Source: Homarus americanus
Lineage: Eukaryota; Arthropoda; Malacostraca; Decapoda; Nephropidae
Assembly: GCF_018991925.1 (NCBI RefSeq)
Contig: NW_024748870.1
Coordinates: forward strand, 6,010,433-6,074,432
Direction of reading: 5' to 3'
Length of the DNA: 64,000 nt
Shown: positions 10,046-21,347 of the stretch, one piece after another
Layout: each line of letters opens with the position of its first letter
Position numbering within the stretch: position 1 is the first letter of the stretch
Translations under genes and position numbers: made by a program
The notes under the pieces: model-generated
Database searches by the model: none
What the model saw: only the letters and a program-made list of their open reading frames with translations
Told to the model about the DNA's origin: nothing

Positions 10046-11400
10046 CCCGTTTTCTATGATAATCTACTTCGCAAAATTAGGTAATATTTCCCCCAAAATT
10101 CGAAAATCTACTTCCCCGAAAAGTCGATAATCTACTTTCCCGAAAAGTAGAAAATCTGTCTACTTTTCGGGAAAGTAGATAACCAACTTTCCCGGAAAGT
10201 AGATATTTCCCGTATTTTATGATACAAATTTCCCGTTTTCTATGATAATCTACTTCGCAAAATTAGGTAATATTTCCCCCAAAATTCGAAAATCTACTTC
10301 CCGAAAAGTCGATAATCTACTTTCCCGAAAAGTAGAAAATCTGTCTACTTTTCAGGAAAGTAGATAACCAACTTTCCCGGAAAGTAGATATTTCCCATTT
10401 TTATGATACAAATTTCCCGTTTTCTATGATAATCTACTTCGCAAAATTAGGTAATATTTCCCCCAAAATTCGAAAATCTACTTCCTGAAAAAGTCGATAA
10501 TCTACTTTCCCGAAAAGTAGAAAATCTGTCTACTTTTCAGGAAAGTAGATAACCAACTTTCCCGGAAAGTAGATATTTCCCGTTTTTTATGATACAAATT
10601 TCCCGTTTTCTATGATAATCTACTTCTCTAAATTAGGTAATATTTCCCCCAAAATTCGAAAATCTACTACCCCGAAAAGTCGATAATCTACTTTCCCGAA
10701 AAGTAGAAAATCTGTCTACTTTTAGGGAAAGTAGATAACCAACTTTCCCGGAAAGTAGATTTTTCCCGTTTTTTATGATACAAATTTCCCGTTTTCTATG
10801 ATAATCTACTTCGCAAAATTAGGTAATATTTCCCCCAAAATTCGAAAATCTACTTCCGAAAAGTCGATAATCTACTTTCCCGAAAAGTAGAAAATCTGTC
10901 TACTTTTCAGGAAAGTAGATAACCAACTTTCCCGGAAAGTAGATATTTCCCGTTTTTTATGATACAAATTTCCCGTTTTCTATGATAATCTACTTCGCAA
11001 AATTAGGTAATATTTCCCCCAAAATTCGAAAATCTACTTCCTGAAAGTCGATAATCTACTTTCCCGAAAAGTAGAAAATCTGTCTACTTTTCAGGAAAGT
11101 AGATAACCAACTTTCCCGGAAAGTAGATTTTTCCCGTTTTTTATGATACAAATTTCCCGTTTTCTATGATAATCTACTTCTCTAAATTAGGTAATATTTC
11201 CCCCAAAATTCGAAAATCTACTTCCCCGAAAAGTCGATAATCTACTTTCCCGAAAAGTAGAAAATCTATCTACTTTTCGGGAAAGTAGATAACCAACTTT
11301 CCCGGAAAGTAGATATTTCCCGTTTTTTATGATACAAATTTCCCGTTTTCTATGATAATCTACTTCGCAAAATTAGGTAATATTTCCCCCAAAATTCGAA
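10046..11400 (+). repeat. ~185-bp satellite array, cut by the assembly gap
   Basis: The landmark TATGATAATCTACTTC recurs at 10055, 10241, 10425, 10611, 10797, 10981, 11165 and 11351, giving periods of 184-186 bp and just over seven monomers. Copies differ by only a few bases. Each monomer contains nested inverted repeats of CTACTTTCCCGAAAAGTAG. In the first monomer 10130-10150 pairs perfectly with 10160-10180 across a 9-nt loop. The array stops at the N run, so its true length is unknown. Confidence 0.93.
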
Positions 11401-11500
11401 NNNNNNNNNNNNNNNNNNNNNNNNNNNNNNNNNNNNNNNNNNNNNNNNNNNNNNNNNNNNNNNNNNNNNNNNNNNNNNNNNNNNNNNNNNNNNNNNNNNN
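11401..11500. other. Assembly gap, 100 N
   Basis: Exactly 100 N, a conventional placeholder for a gap of unknown size. It separates two unrelated tandem arrays, so one or both are probably truncated or collapsed. Confidence 0.99.
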
Positions 11501-11518
11501 TAGAAGTTACGCATTGCC

Positions 11519-13162
11519 CTCATCAACCCAAACCATCACCCCAACCATCATCCAAACCATCATCCCTGAACCATCATCCCGAACCATCATCCTGAACCAT
11601 CATCCCGAACCATCATCCCAAAACCATCATCCCAAACCATCATCCCAACCATCGTCCCAAACCATCATCCCAAACCATCATCCTGAACCATGATCCCAAA
11701 CCATCATCCCAACCATCATCCCAAACCATCGTCCCAAACCATCATCCTGAACCATCATCCCAAACCACATCATCCCAAACCATCATCCCAAACCATTATC
11801 CCAAACCATCATCCTGAACCATCATCCTGAACCATCATCCCAAACCATCATCCCAACCATCATCCCGAACCATCATCCCAAACCATCATCCCGAACCATC
11901 ACCCCAAACTATCACCCCAAACCATCATCCCAAACCATCATCCTGAACTATCATCCCGAACCATCATCCCGAACTATCATCCCAAACCATCATCCCTAAA
12001 CCATCATCCCAAACCATCATCCCAAACCATCGTCCCAAACCATCATCCCAAACCATCATCCTGAACCATCATCCCAAACCATCATCCCAAACCATCATCC
12101 TAAACCATCATCCCGAACCATCATCCCAAACCATCATCCCAAACCATTATCTTAAACCATCATCCCGAACCATCATCCCAAACCATCATCCCAAACCATC
12201 ATCCCAAACTACCAACCTAAACCATTATCCAAACCATCATCCTGAACCATCATCCCGAACTATCATCCAAACCATCATCCTAAACCATCATCCTGAACCA
12301 TCATCCCAAACCATCATCCTGAACCATCACCCCAAACCATCACCCCAAACCATCATCCTGAACCATCATCCCAAACTATCATCCCAAACCATCATCCCAA
12401 ACCATCGTCCCAAACCATCATCCCAAACCATCACCCAAACCATCATCCCAAACCATCATCCTGAACCATCATCCTGAACCATCATCCTGAACCATCATCC
12501 CGAACCATCATCCCAACCATCATCCCAAACCATCATCCCAAACCATCGTCCCAACCATCCCAAACCATCATCCTGAACCATGATCCCAAACCATCATCCC
12601 AAACCATCATCCCAAACCATCCCAAACCATCATCCCAAACCATCATCCCTAACCATCATCCCAAACCATCATCCCAAACCATCATCCCAAACCATCATCC
12701 CAAACCATCATCCCAAACCATCATCCCGAACCATCATCCCGAACCATCATCCCAAACCATCATCCCAAACCATCATACCAAACCATCATCCCAAACCATC
12801 ATCCCGAACCATCATCCCAAACTATCATCCCAACCATCATCCCAAACTATCGTCCAAACCATCGTCCCAAACCATCATCCCAAACTATCATCCTGAACCA
12901 TCATCCCAAACCATCATCCCAAACCATCATCCCAAACCATCATCCTAAACCATCATCCCAACCATCATCCCAAACCATCATCCCAAACCATCCCAAACCA
13001 TCATCCCAAACCATCATCCCGAACCATCATCCTGAACCATCATCCCAAACCATCATCCCAAACCATCATCCCAAACTATCATCCAACCATCATCCTGAAC
13101 TGTCATCCAAACTATCATCCTAAACTATCATCCCAAACCATCATCCCAAACTATCATCCTCT
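11519..13162 (+). repeat. 13-bp minisatellite (AACCATCATCCCA)
   Basis: More than 120 units of consensus AACCATCATCCCA with variant units (TGAACCATCATCC, AAACTATCATCC) and single-base length changes. The His/Pro/Ser-rich frames (for example 12580-12948) are repeat artefacts. Confidence 0.95.
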
Positions 13163-13590
13163 CTCTGGCCCCTAAAGCCTACCCCTCCTCATCACTGTGT
13201 GTCGACTTCACGTGATATATTTTGTGTTGCAACAAATTGTAAATTCTTCGAGTTAAAGTGACACTGCCGCTCTGCAACAACACCTTCCTGAATTTGGGAC
13301 GATTTTATGTATTTAATTTAATTTTGTATGTATGTATGTATGTATGAATAGGTTTAATATTTTGTAATATTTTGTGTAATTTAATCTAAGTTAGAAATAA
13401 ATGGCTTCAGAATACAGTAAGTCAATTCTCAAAGCGTAACCTAACCTCACCGAATTTATGATGACAATGCATTAACAGGTCGGTTGTAATACGAGATCAA
13501 CTACATAAAAGAAAACGTGTAACATCACACAAACTAAAAGTATTTCTGTGTGTTGATTACTGATATACACACAACTCTGACAGACACAAG
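13163..13590. other. Single-copy DNA, no gene seen
   Basis: AT-rich sequence with a short TATG run near 13329-13346. Nothing else is recognised. Confidence 0.4.

Positions 13591-13592
<2 letters not shown>

Positions 13593-13650
<58 letters not shown>
13593..13650. repeat. (CA)n microsatellite
   Basis: About 29 CA units, pure. Confidence 0.95.
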
Positions 13651-13651
<1 letters not shown>

Positions 13652-13874
13652 TTTCTGAGAGCAATTCTACCCACGTAAATTCCTTTCTCCACATTTTCTT
13701 AAAAGTTTTGCATCATTAAGACACAACCAAACTTACTTACAAACGTCATACTAGTAATTTTTCACCAACACTACATAAATCTTCAGTTTACAAACCAACT
13801 GCAGCCAAATTTCCCAGGGAGTATAAACTAAGATACTAGTGGAATGTGGAACTACAGAACAAAATAGACTCGAC

Positions 13875-13910
13875 CTGACCTAACCTAACCTAACGTAACC
13901 TAACCATTCC
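13875..13910 (-). repeat. Short interstitial AACCT block
   Basis: Five or six AACCT units (telomere-type TTAGG on the minus strand) in otherwise single-copy DNA. Confidence 0.8.
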
Positions 13911-14009
13911 ACGAACTGTGTCCATTTCATTTTCTCTTCCTACTACTACTCGTCTCTTTCTTCCAACAGTTCTCACGTATTTTCTTGTCGAGCGCTTGAG
14001 AAAACGATG

Positions 14010-15118
14010 TATTTGTCAGGGATAACTACACAAGAAGATGAGTTCCCGTAGAGTGCCGTGACGGTTGAGGGACGATAACTCACACAAGAAGATGAGTTCC
14101 CGTAGAGTGCCGTGGATTGTTGAGGGACGGGGTAACTCCACAAGAAGAGGAGTTCCGAGTTAAACCACAAAAATGAGTTCCGTAGAGTGCCGTGGATTGT
14201 TGAGGACGGGTAACTCACACAAGAAGAGGAGTTCGTAGAGTGCCGTGGACGGTTGAGGGACGGGGTAACTCACACAAGAAGATGAGTTCCCGTAGAGTGC
14301 CGTGGAGGTTGAGGGACGGGGTAACCTACACAAGAAGGTGAGTTCTCGTAGAGTGCCGTGGATTTGTTGAGGGACGGGGTAACTCACACAAGAAGATGAG
14401 TTCCGCAGAGTGCCGACGGTTGAGGGACGGGGTAACTCACACAAGAAGATGAGTTCCTGTAGAGTAGCGTGGACGGTTGAGGGACGGTAACTCACACAAG
14501 ATGAGTTCCCGCAGAGTGCCGTGGACGGTTGAGGGGGGTAACTCACAAGAAGATGAGTTCCCGTGAGTGCCGGACGGTTGAGGACGGGGTAACTACACAA
14601 GAAGATGAGTTCCGTAGAGTGCCGGGACGGTTGAGGGACGGGGTAACTCACACAAGAAGAGGAGTTTCGTAGAGTGCCGTGGACGGTTGAGGGACGGGGT
14701 AACTCACACAAGAAGAGGAGTTCCTGTAGAGTGGCGTGGATTGTTGAGGACGGGAACTACACAAGATGAGTTCCTGTAGAGTGCCGTGGACGGTTGAGGG
14801 ACGGGGTAACTCTGCACAAGAAGAGGAGTTCTCGTAGAGTAGCGTGGATTGTTGAGGACGGGTAACTCACACAAGAAGAGGAGTTCATAGAGTGGCGTGG
14901 CACGGTTGAGGGACGGGTAACTCACAAGAAGAGAGAGTTCCCGTAGAGTGCCGGACGGTTGAGGGACGGGGTAACTCCACAAGAAGATGAGTCCTGCAGA
15001 GTGCCGTGGACGGTTGAGGGGTAACTCACAGAAGATGAGTTCGTGGTGACGGTTGAGGGACGGGGTAACTCACACAAGAAGATGAGTTCCCGTAGAGTGC
15101 CGTGGACGGTTGAGGGGC
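14010..15118 (+). repeat. ~57-bp minisatellite
   Basis: About 20 units carrying the phrases AACTCACACAAGAAGATGAG, TTCCCGTAGAGTGCCGTGG and ACGGTTGAGGGACGGGGT. Units vary in length by one to ten bases, mainly through small deletions. This could be true drift or residual long-read error. The minus-strand frames with repeated SYPVPQPSTALYGNSS-like peptides are incidental. The array ends beside three donor-like motifs (15126-15165) of doubtful meaning. Confidence 0.92.
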
Positions 15119-15229
15119 AGGAGATGATGGTGAGTGGTGACGCAGAGGTAAGCGTAAAGGTAAGTTGGTTAAAATGTGATATGATGGAAGCTTTCGGGGA
15201 ATGCATAAAGCTTATTGTCCGTCAGCTTA

Positions 15230-15442
15230 TTTCACCTGATGATTATGTAACCCTAACGGTACCTGCGGGTTAGGTTAGGTTAGGTTAGTGTGAGGTATGG
15301 TTAAATTAGTGCTGGGTTAGGTCAGGTTAAATCAATGTTAGGTTAAATCAAGTTAGATTAGGTTAGTATTAGGTTAAGTCAGGTTAGTGTTAGAGTAATT
15401 AACCATAAACTGAAATAAACTAGAGTCTAATCTTCATGTGAT
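15230..15442. mobile_element. Foldback element B carrying a TTAGG block
   Basis: The left side (15225-15246) contains CTTATTTCACCTGATGATTA. This matches the inverted inner part of element A's right arm over about 22 of 24 bases. The right side (15412-15442) contains GAAATAAACT, CTAATCTTCA and GTGAT in the same order as A's right arm. Between them lie about 120 bases of TTAGG and variant TTAAATCAGG units. The left outer arm is degraded. Shared ends around telomere-like DNA identify it as a relative of 1969-2107 and 19023-19497. Confidence 0.5.
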
Positions 15443-16726
15443 ACAAAATCTACATCAACTATTCCCACATGTTGATAAATGTTTTACTTGAGGCGGACAG
15501 TTGCGACGGGGTCAAAAAAATTCTCCATCAACAAGTAGTAACTCATGAGTAAGCCATTGCTCTCAGAGATTTATAACTCATCCAACCTCCTAATCCGTAG
15601 TCATTAAATTTTTCAAGAGTTTATAAAATCATTTGCATGGAGAGTTTGTAATTTGTAGCTGGAGTTTGACGAGAAAAAATAACCCGACGTACATTTTTTT
15701 CCCAGAATAGCCTATTATATAAGGAGATGTGATAACGCGCTATTACAACCAATTACAATTTACTATAACCACTAACAAAACAGAACACAACTCATAAATC
15801 TAAAGAATCATTTAATATAAAGATGGTCTCCATGACAACAGATTTAACTTTATATTAGACTAATTTAATAATGTCGCTCGTCATCCTGGGTTAAAAATTC
15901 GTTAAATAAAATATATCAAATGAACAACAGTCAAGAGTAACGTAAGATGAAATATTACTCATAATAATAATAAAATGAACGACGATAATTATAAAAAATC
16001 ACAATTAATACTCAATATGAATGACATAAACTGTATTATACATTACTAACATTGTGTTGAATAAATAGACCTCCATGACAGTTAATGAGCTTTACTATGG
16101 CTTGTATGTATGTATATTATATTAAAATTATAATATAAAGAACTATTCAAAATTGCTCTCCAGTCAGTGTATATTCTATAAAATAAAATACACTGAATAT
16201 ACGAAGGCGTTAAAATATTTGATTAAATGCAGCATAAAAAAAGAGATTAAATACACTTTCTAGATGAGTGTATTTAAATATTTAGTAAAGCATATCGTTG
16301 CCACTAGGGTTTAACATTCAACAGATACATTCTCAGCGATGCTAAGCTGGAGCAGCGAGGTGGTCAAGGGATACGAGCACAAGAAAACAAGTCTTCCATT
16401 TAACAAAACAACACTTCACTCTCTTGCCATTACTCTATAACAGCTGCAGTGTAAGATCAAATATTAAATGCATGAAATAATATCCATCAAGTATCAAAAC
16501 ACTAGACGTGTGTTAAGTCATGTTGTGCTTACTTCGATAACATTGAGCGAACACAACTATAAAGATATTCTATATACAAGTAGCAGAAATCATTGTTGCA
16601 TAATGGGATTACGTACACTAAACTATGACATTAATTATTATTGGAAAGTTAAACTAAAAAATAGTAATAAAATTAAAGAAATTGAGGGTATATTTGGCAA
16701 TTTTCTGAGTGAAGTAATTTTTTAGC
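15443..16726. other. AT-rich single-copy DNA, no gene seen
   Basis: Long AT-rich stretch without tandem structure. The 85-codon frame at 16468-16725 is Asn/Lys/Ile-rich as expected by chance in such DNA, and it ends at the LINE junction. Confidence 0.45.
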
Positions 16727-17228
16727 ACGTATGCGTCACCAGCCTGGTCGTCTTCTCTCAACTCCACCCAACAACGTCGGCTAGAGAAGGTACAGAAAAG
16801 GGCCTGCAGAATCATGCTCGGCGCAGAATACTCCGGCTACACCAACGCTCTCTCCACCCTGGAAATGCCATCCCTCAGTGACCTCCACCACCAAGCACTG
16901 GAAAGGTTTGGCCGTGGACTACTGCACCACCCTCGCCATCGCCACCTCCTGCCACCTGCAGCCCCCCACCCAACTCCCGCAGTCCGCCACTACAACAAAA
17001 TTCAGCCCATAAGAGCCCGCACCTATAGATATAAGAACAGCACCATCCCATCTATTGTTAAAATAATAAACAACTCCTGATTTATGTACTGCACAGCCCT
17101 GTAAATGTATTCAATGCATATTATATCATTATGTCTAAATCAAATGTAAGTCTGTATATTTTCAGCCACCGGCTGCAACTCTATTAATAAACCGTTTATT
17201 ATTATTATTGTTATTACTATTATTATTA
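16727..17228 (+). mobile_element. LINE 3' end: reverse-transcriptase ORF C-terminus and tail
   Basis: The frame from 16727 (TYASPAWSSSLNSTQ) runs uninterrupted through EKVQKRACRIMLG, ALERFGRGLLHHP and IPSIVKIINNS to TGA at 17078-17080. This is the conserved segment downstream of the catalytic reverse-transcriptase core in jockey-superfamily non-LTR elements, well known in crustacean genomes. A ~120-bp 3' UTR follows and ends in a (TTA)n tail near 17198-17228. The element is strongly 5'-truncated, as usual for LINEs; the catalytic core is absent. The frame is intact, which suggests a fairly young insertion. Confidence 0.8.
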
Positions 17229-17236
17229 TTTATTAT

Positions 17237-17788
17237 CATAAACACTCGGCCGGGTGTTGCAACGCGACGAAATCTTGAAGTTTTAATCAGTGAAAAACAT
17301 GTATTTTAGTGCTAGTGTAGATAATTCTTATAATCAGGTGACTATAACTTAGAACTTAGAAATGCACCAAGAAAACAGGAAAACATATTTGTAACTAGTA
17401 ATATCGTTAGGGCAAGTAAGAGTGTTTGGTGTAATGCAAACAAAGACGGCATTAAAAAATATATATCATTTCCATCGGATATATGGATGCAACGTTATAC
17501 CTTGAAACAAACTTAATATAATGTGAAGCATGTGGTGATAGTGAGTCTGGCAGTGAGCAGAAAGTTGGAGATGTAAAAACTAATAATTACTGAGACCTGG
17601 AACTAGGCGTCATCACCAGCTCAAGGGTTTCTGATGCTAAAACACACTAGTGAAAGGAATCTTCTCATCAGTAAAGGGTGGTATGATTTAGTACTGTATT
17701 AGATCACTTATATTTTAAAAACTTCAAGTTGTGGCTGCAGCCTTGGGCCAATTGTTTATAAGTACGCTTTATGTGGCTTTGATTTTTT
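17237..17788. other. Single-copy DNA, no gene seen
   Basis: AT-rich and non-repetitive. No coding or RNA feature is recognised. Confidence 0.4.
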
Positions 17789-17828
17789 TTAAGAATAGAT
17801 TATGTCCTTTACCATAATCTATTCTTAA
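17789..17828. repeat. Perfect 16-bp hairpin next to AACC-type array
   Basis: TTAAGAATAGATTATG (17789-17804) is exactly complementary to 17813-17828 across the 8-nt loop TCCTTTAC. It begins seven bases before a CTAACC array, recalling the foldback elements. Its arm sequence is unrelated to theirs. Confidence 0.7.
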
Positions 17829-17834
17829 GCGTTC

Positions 17835-17945
17835 TAACCAAAGCTAACCTAACCTAACCAAACCTAACCAAAGCTAACCAAAGCTAACCAAAGCTAACCA
17901 AAGCTAACCAAACCTAGCCAAAGCTAACCAAACCTAACAAAAGAT
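17835..17945 (-). repeat. Interstitial telomere-like block (CTAACC, AAAGCTAACC)
   Basis: AACCT units at the start turn into an 11-bp variant CTAACCAAAG array. Confidence 0.85.
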
Positions 17946-18350
17946 ATCGTTGAAGAAGTATTTGTATTAATTTAGTTTAATTTACTTTCAACTATGAACA
18001 AATGTAATAAGTTAAATAAAAACGATACTTTAAAATCTCGTTATTAACTCAATATCAAATGTACAATATAGTTTTGAACACAAAAGTCGTTAATATTCCT
18101 TTCATACGAACGACTGTTTTGGGTTACTGATACGTTAATGAAGCTTGAGTCTAAATTCCCTTTTAATTCCTAAAGTCTTCTGACGAGTATACTGAATTGT
18201 TTTAATATGACTTATGAAGTAATATTTCAGAGGCCTTTGACCGAACCACTTAGCCTGCACTGACCAAATGTCTAACATGCTTGTTGTGTGTGACGTGGAA
18301 GTGTGTGTGTGTGTCTTATTGATAACGTTAAGTCTTATCTGAACACTTTA
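17946..18350. other. Single-copy DNA, no gene seen
   Basis: AT-rich. Nothing is recognised. Confidence 0.4.
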
Positions 18351-18351
18351 A

Positions 18352-18408
18352 ACACACACACACACACACACACACACCCACCACACACACACCCCCACAC
18401 ACACCACC

Positions 18409-18440
<32 letters not shown>
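18352..18440. repeat. (CA)n microsatellite with CCCA interruptions
   Basis: CA units broken by CCACCAC and CCCCCAC phrases. Confidence 0.95.
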
Positions 18441-18442
<2 letters not shown>

Positions 18443-19022
18443 ACCATTTTTAACTCTCGCCTCACTTTTCAACATCTTCTACACCAATACAGCAAATGGT
18501 TGTCGTTGCGTGTTAACTGAGACTTTAACCCTCTAGTCCTGTGATGGTGGATTACGAACTCAGCCGCAGTAAACATAGACATATAGACAATGTATACAGC
18601 TACCAGATGATGATAACTTGTAGGTACATCACTGGAGTAGAATTTTGAATATTACTTTCGTGTTTAAAGATGTGATTTTTTATGTTTCCTTTCTCGTATC
18701 AACCCCCCCCCCCTCACATTAAATCAACAACAAACACAATACAGTATATATCGGCTATCAAAATAAGTACAGGAAAATGCTTATAATTTACCTTATTTTG
18801 GTATATATAAATATGAGAACTGGGCGATATGTAAAGTGACTTTCTCAAACATTCATATGAAACTTTGACTAAATGTTCAGTTAATGACCAATAGAAACGA
18901 ATAAAAATAAATATACGAAACTAAACTGTGATGTAGTTAGTTTTATACATTACGTTATCTTATTATTTTTTTTATTTAATGTATAAGTTTGTAGCAAAAT
19001 GTAAGATATAATGTATAAATGT
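18441..19022. other. Single-copy DNA, no gene seen
   Basis: AT-rich sequence. Nothing is recognised. Confidence 0.4.
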
Positions 19023-19497
19023 CACCTGAAAAATATCCACCTTAACACCATTTAAGGTGGATGAGGTTAGGTTAAGTTAGGTTAGGATGGTTCAGGTTAG
19101 GTCAGGTAAGGTTAATTTAATTCAGGTTAGGTTAAATCAGGACAGGTTAGGTAAAATTAGGTTTAGGATGGGTTAAAATAGGTTAGGGTGGGTTAAAATA
19201 GGTTAGGGTGGGCTAAAATAGGTTAGGGTGGGCTAAAATAGGTTAGGGTGGGTTAAAATAGGTCAGGGTGGGTTAAAAATGGAATTGGGAATTGGAGTTA
19301 AAAATAGACCAGGGTGGGCTAAATAGGTTTAGGATGGGTTAAAATAGGTTAGGGTGGGTTAAAATAGGTTAGGGTGGGCTAAAATAGGTTAGGGTGGGCT
19401 AAAATAGGTTAGGGTGGGTTAAAATAGGTCAGGGTGGGTTAGTATTAGGTTGATTAATCTTGAGGTTAAATAAACTTGGGTGGAGACTCTTCAGGTG
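19023..19497. mobile_element. Foldback element C with 20-bp TTAGG-derived array
   Basis: It starts with CACCTGAA (19023-19030) and ends with CTTCAGGTG (19489-19497). The right arm from 19453 aligns with element A's right arm at roughly 34 of 44 bases, including AAATAAACT. Inside the left end is a second hairpin, ATCCACCTTAA against TTAAGGTGGAT (19035-19062). The interior is TTAGG repeats that become a regular 20-bp array (GGTTAGGGTGGGTTAAAATA, about 12 units, 19160-19440). It is the longest of the three related elements and has no ORF. Confidence 0.55.
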
Positions 19498-20513
19498 ATC
19501 ATACATATATATTTAACAGGTAAATATCAGGTAAATATTCATGCATGAGTCTAATTATCTGACTGTACTTTGTAGGTTCATTTCATTTGAGCATTATTAT
19601 AATTATGTTTACTTATTTATGCATGTGTTTTCATAATACTCATTTATATGTTAATGAAGACCCTATCAAATTTATCCAAGTTACTAGGAAGGGATAAATT
19701 AAATTTCAGTTCAAGGGATTAAGTTTGAGTAAATATGAACTGTTTCTTCTCTAAATTACATGGTGTTATTCTTGTAAGTTCAGACGGAAATTGAAGCGTT
19801 CACAGTAGCTATCACCAACTCCCTAACACACTTGTAAACAATTAGATATAAAACTCATTAACATCTCACCTGTCAGGGAGCTACAGCAGGTGTTGTGGGA
19901 CCTCACCTTGAACACTCCTCCTCTCACTCCCTTCTTCCACTCACCTGTCAACGGAAATGCAACACTATGTTAGGATTACCTACACGTTAATTAACCATGT
20001 TGTGTTAATCTAGTAGTCATTTCATTTGCATATGCGTTAACGTTACTCTACGTTTAGTTATGTTACATGGCATTTTTTTGGGTGTGTTTTTGTCAGTCCA
20101 ATACCAACCTCTCCTGACTGATAGATTGATAATGATTTTTTCCAGTGAAAGAGTTTTATTTTTTTCACATGCTGAACGTCTGGGTATAGGAGACCAACCC
20201 AGCAATAAGGCAGCTTTAACTCTGTATTTGCCCACTTTAGCTGTGTTTCGGCCGAGAATTTGATGCTGATGATTCGAGTTAGTTTCGAAGCATTAGTCCA
20301 GTGAACGAATCTATATGTGGGTGTTTTTCTTCCTTATATAATTTATCTTTACGTTTATTCATCAAAAAATTTCCGATTGACTTTCCACCGAAATTCAATC
20401 CCAATATTTCACAGCGATCTTAACATTACAACGAACATTATAATGAAATACGAATGCGATAATTAGTAAAAGAGTATAATTTATCTTCTAAAGAAACTTA
20501 CCTGAGCTTTTAA
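19498..20513. other. Single-copy DNA, no gene supported
   Basis: Overlapping frames on both strands at 20017-20263 have mixed composition but no recognised domain. Three minus-strand donor-like motifs (CAG|GTGAG or AAG|GTGAG near 19866, 19905 and 19940) lie close together without an associated open exon. Confidence 0.35.
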
Positions 20514-20533
20514 CACACACACACACACACACA
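20514..20533. repeat. Short (CA)n
   Basis: About ten CA units. Confidence 0.85.
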
Positions 20534-21070
20534 TAGTTAATGAGATACAGGTAAGGTTAATATACTTGCAGGTACATAATGTTAATGGTCCTACCTGTGT
20601 ATTACTAAAAGTTATAATTAGTTTGAGGTATTATAAGTATTGGACGTCTTGAGACCTTCTTCCAAGTTACTTACAAATTCAATAATAACTTTTACACTAA
20701 TATCGAAAAGTTACGATATTTTCACAGTAATAATACTTTCTGGGATTATAAAAAGTTACAATATTTTCACAATAACTTTTACACTAATAATACTTTGCTG
20801 TCTAAAAAAAAAAAAACAATATTTTTGAAGTATTATTCAGAAATATTTAGGAGAATTATAAATCTACTTTTTCATTAAATTCGTGGCAGTTGTTCTGTAG
20901 GCAAAACAACTCGAATCAATTATAAGTGGAAATGGTTCACAGTTAAATGGTTTTGTCGTTTTATCCAACAAAAATTTATTGTTTTAATGTTCCAGTTGTT
21001 TCTCTTATTTGTCTTTTGTTATTTTGAGTCAGTAATTTTTTTTTCTTTATTTTGTTTGTATCAGGACTTT
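20534..21070. other. AT-rich single-copy DNA, no gene seen
   Basis: Contains a ~55-bp imperfect direct duplication of AAAGTTACAATATTTTCAC-type phrases at 20690-20800. Otherwise featureless. Confidence 0.45.
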
Positions 21071-21074
21071 ATTT

Positions 21075-21084
21075 GTTGTTATTA

Positions 21085-21140
<56 letters not shown>

Positions 21141-21230
21141 ATTATTATTATTATCGTTGTTGTAGTTATCATTATTTTTAGTTTTATTATCATTATTATT
21201 GTTCTTTCATTATTATTATTATTATTATAA
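21075..21230. repeat. (TTA)n microsatellite, interrupted
   Basis: TTA units at 21075-21155 and 21185-21228 with a diverged middle. Confidence 0.9.
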
Positions 21231-21313
21231 CAAAAGAACTAAGAGATGCAATGAAACAAATAAGTAAAACAAATGACTAACTCTCTTTATAAAACAAATC
21301 TTCCTGTGGGTAT

Positions 21314-21318
<5 letters not shown>

Positions 21319-21346
<28 letters not shown>
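21319..21346. repeat. (GA)n microsatellite
   Basis: Fourteen GA units. Confidence 0.9.

Positions 21347-21347
<1 letters not shown>

Noticed and set aside
15118..15170. Three consecutive donor-like sites (GTGAGT, GTAAGC, GTAAGT)
   Set aside because: They sit at the end of a minisatellite with no open exon before them. Probably coincidence.
16468..16725. 85-codon ORF upstream of the LINE fragment
   Set aside because: Asn/Lys/Ile/Tyr-rich composition as expected of AT-rich noncoding DNA; not in frame with the LINE and no recognisable motif.
20017..20263. Opposite-strand 67- and 72-codon ORFs
   Set aside because: Mutually overlapping, no domain, no splice or start support.
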